This document shows positions 61,901-64,000 of a stretch of 64,000 bases of DNA, one piece after another. Position numbers and translations under genes: made by a program. The notes under the pieces were generated by a model. The model saw only the letters and a list, made by a program, of their open reading frames with translations. It searched no databases and was not told the origin of the DNA. The DNA lies in NCBI RefSeq assembly GCF_932294415.1, contig NC_065536.1, forward strand, positions 11,335,974 to 11,399,973. Reading direction: 5' to 3'. This DNA comes from Quercus robur. Lineage: Eukaryota > Streptophyta > Magnoliopsida > Fagales > Fagaceae. Numbering within the stretch: the first letter of the stretch is position 1; the number at the start of each line of letters is the position of its first letter.

Positions 61901-62930
61901 AATTTTTGAATCATCTGCAGGGTGTCCATATTCATGTGTAAAAAGAGCACCTCATGCCTTCTCATTTGCTTCTACTGGAAGTGCTAGGGTGTCTTCACAA
62001 GGTTGGTTAATTCTCTTATTTTTCCATTCCTTGTGAGCTTGTATGTTGTTGATTATTAGGTCTAAGCCCACTTCCCCAATACCTAATGCTGTATGTGCTG
62101 TCATTGTACTATTATACTACCAGCTGTACTATACTTATATACCTCTATATTATCTTAACTAGGTTGAGAGCTTATATCCTAAATAGAAGAATTCGAAGAA
62201 AGGCACATGTTGCCAATTTGGCTTTTTATTCATAAAAAAAGGTTTCCAGTTTGGTAGTTCCAATAGTATTATAATTATTATCATGAATTTGATCCAATGA
62301 TATTAATTAAATTTCAAAACATTTGTGCATATGATTAGGTCATGGTGAAGACTACCAAGTTCAACTCGTAGTAGGTCAATGCCCAAGAAGTTGTATCCAT
62401 TATGTTACACCTTCACAGAGAATTATCTTAGAGGAACTAATACACAGGTAGATAGTCATATCTCTTACCTTCCTTGAAATCACTGTTGACTGTTGTAGGA
62501 AAAAATATTGATACAAATGAACTGTATAGAGTCACTTCACTGTAGTCACACTTGTGAAAGAAATGGAGCTAGCATGTGTTCTTGACTCAGCTTGATTAGT
62601 GTATCACCTGCATTTTCATGCTCCATATCTATTTCAGCAAAAAGCCCAGGATAAACATACACTGGTTGGTGTTATGAATAACCTTGATTTGATCACATAT
62701 CACTGACACATATACTATCTTACAATTTTGGGATATATCTTATGGTTTCTAACTATGATTTCTATTTCTGGTTTATTTGATATCATAGTATCTTGAGCTC
62801 GCCTTATAATTCATCAGCCGATGCAGAATTGCTTTATTCTCTTCTAGTTAAAGCCAAGTTTGAGAACAATTGGTACCAAAAGCCGAAGAAGCAACCCAAA
62901 ACTTCAACCCAACATGTTGATTGGTTTTAA

Positions 62931-64000
62931 CATTTGGATGGTTTCAAATTCATGTGGCCAATCACACCCAGATTATTGGAGAAAATGGAGTGCATGTACA
63001 TTGAAAAGCAATCCTGGGGAATAATTAGTCTACTAAGGAGATGTGTGAAATCCTTTTCTTCCCCCCACACCCCACCCCCCAGGCATGGGAGGAGGGGGTG
63101 TTGATTGGAATTATGTCAATGGCATGTGTATCTAGTTAGAAGTTTACATTTCATTTTTGTTACAAAATCCACCATATTTTTTGAAAGGAAGTTCAATAAA
63201 TACTAAAAATTGATGTGATATCAATTGATTATGCTCTTATGCTCCATAAAACAGTTCTTTGCTTGCTAAACCTACCTTAATTACAAGCTTCTAGTTGGTC
63301 AGCTCCTCATCTACTACAGGATGGGTAACACTAATTTATTTCTATGAGTGAAGTTCTTGTGGTTTCACCACCACATTCAGCACCATGGCATGCCATTCAG
63401 TGAATAAAGGCAGATGAGCAATATATTATGGTTCTCCACAATCCCCACTTTCAGTCTTCAGATGTGGTTCTCATGCTTTTCACAGCATATGAAAGCCAAA
63501 CAAACTTAGAAACTGTAATATGATGCCTAAAGCCATGATGCAGGGCCTTCTTGTAAATTAGTATCCGAGCGACTGAGACCATGCCAAACGATCATGTATT
63601 GCCTGTTTGCGTGTGTGGTGGCTCAACATCTGCTCAGACCAATAATTAAAGACAAAATATTTGTCCCAAGCCACACTTGATACATCATTACTCAATGGGG
63701 AGTTGGGAGAAAATGAATGTAAACATCATTACTCAATGCAGGATCATAGGCTTAGAGTGAAAAAGTAAAGGGATAGGAGAGAGATAGAGGAACACTGATT
63801 GTGCTTTAATTTGGTGCATTTTGCATCAGTTCCTGCTACATCATTGAAGAACAGACACTATTTACCCTCCCAAAAAAAGACAAGGAAGAACAGAAACTTG
63901 ATTGAGATTGTGTAAATTAAATATGGGAAGAAGTCCCGTCAAATAGAGATTTTTTCTTTTGACCATCTTTTGATCGTATTGCAATATATAAGAACCACTA
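62931..64000. other. 3' flank of the DnaJ-like gene
   Basis: No recognisable gene, RNA or repeat apart from a C-rich run near 63062-63081 (CCCCCCACACCCCACCCCCC). The sequence is ordinary AT-rich plant intergenic DNA. Confidence 0.6.

Larger units (their letters stand above)
58841..62930 (+). pseudogene. DnaJ-domain/ferredoxin-like protein gene, broken
   Basis: Homologous exons: J-domain part 1 ending at 59151 (GVEPYCSATELKAAFRAK), 59723-59803 (VKQFHPDVNRD, with the HPD motif), 61921-62001 (CPYSCVKRAPHAF), 62339-62447 (GQCPRSCIHYVTPS) and 62789-62930 (ADAELLYSLLVKAKFENN...QHVDWF, stop). These belong to a plastid-type DnaJ protein with a ferredoxin-like cysteine region (At3g05345-like, from memory). 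Three faults are visible. The J-domain frame has no ATG after its upstream stop at 58972-58974; the likely transit-peptide frame (58841 or 58883 on) is offset. The usual YDVLGV reads YVVPGV. The exon with the first cysteine-region residues is missing: exon 59723-59803 ends in phase 0 but 61921 needs phase 1, so direct splicing reaches a stop within seven codons. Repeats fill the gap. The later exons are well kept, so decay may be recent, or an undetected exon may exist. Confidence 0.75.

Overview
This window is plant nuclear DNA, most likely from a woody eudicot. It has split genes with many small GT/AG introns, AT-rich intergenic DNA and long homopolymer and TA or CT tracts. Introns are loaded with L1-type LINE tails, tRNA-derived SINEs, TRIM-like elements and MITEs. 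The repeat style reminds me of Fagales (oak/chestnut), but that is an impression only. I assembled gene models by hand from homologous reading frames and splice signals. For the three main genes the spliced lengths come out close to the usual family length.

Layout: (1) 1516-12187 (+), chloroplast-type Xaa-Pro aminopeptidase P (APP2), 13 exons, 709 aa, all five M24 metal ligands present. (2) 14799-23534 (-), peroxisomal long-chain acyl-CoA synthetase of the LACS6 type, 23 exons, 698 aa, with a perfect PTS2 near its N-terminus; it converges on APP2. (3) 23.5-30.9 kb, intergenic, holding a 997-bp solo LTR with matching 5-bp target duplications. (4) 30924-46111 (+), mannosylglycoprotein endo-beta-mannosidase (GH2), 11 exons, 973 aa, with introns full of LINE, SINE, hAT-like and TRIM insertions. 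(5) 46.1-51.2 kb, intergenic. (6) 51196-52701 (+), a tandem DC1-domain gene cut by an in-frame TAA inside one DC1 domain. (7) 53.15-53.9 kb, a PPR pseudogene. (8) 54.2-56.4 kb, two degenerate copies of a receptor-kinase C-terminal fragment. (9) 58.8-62.9 kb, a DnaJ/ferredoxin-like gene that is frameshifted at its 5' end and lacks a middle exon; recently triplicated fold-back repeats occupy that place.

The intact genes are housekeeping enzymes in different compartments: plastid proline-peptide turnover, peroxisomal fatty-acid activation for beta-oxidation, and breakdown of free N-glycans in the vacuole. They do not form a pathway. The PPR, DnaJ and APP2 genes look like an ancestral neighbourhood (in Arabidopsis, from memory, At3g05340, At3g05345 and At3g05350) that has been stretched and partly pseudogenised here. 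I found no convincing undescribed functional system. The most informative signals are gene decay and well-delimited mobile elements.
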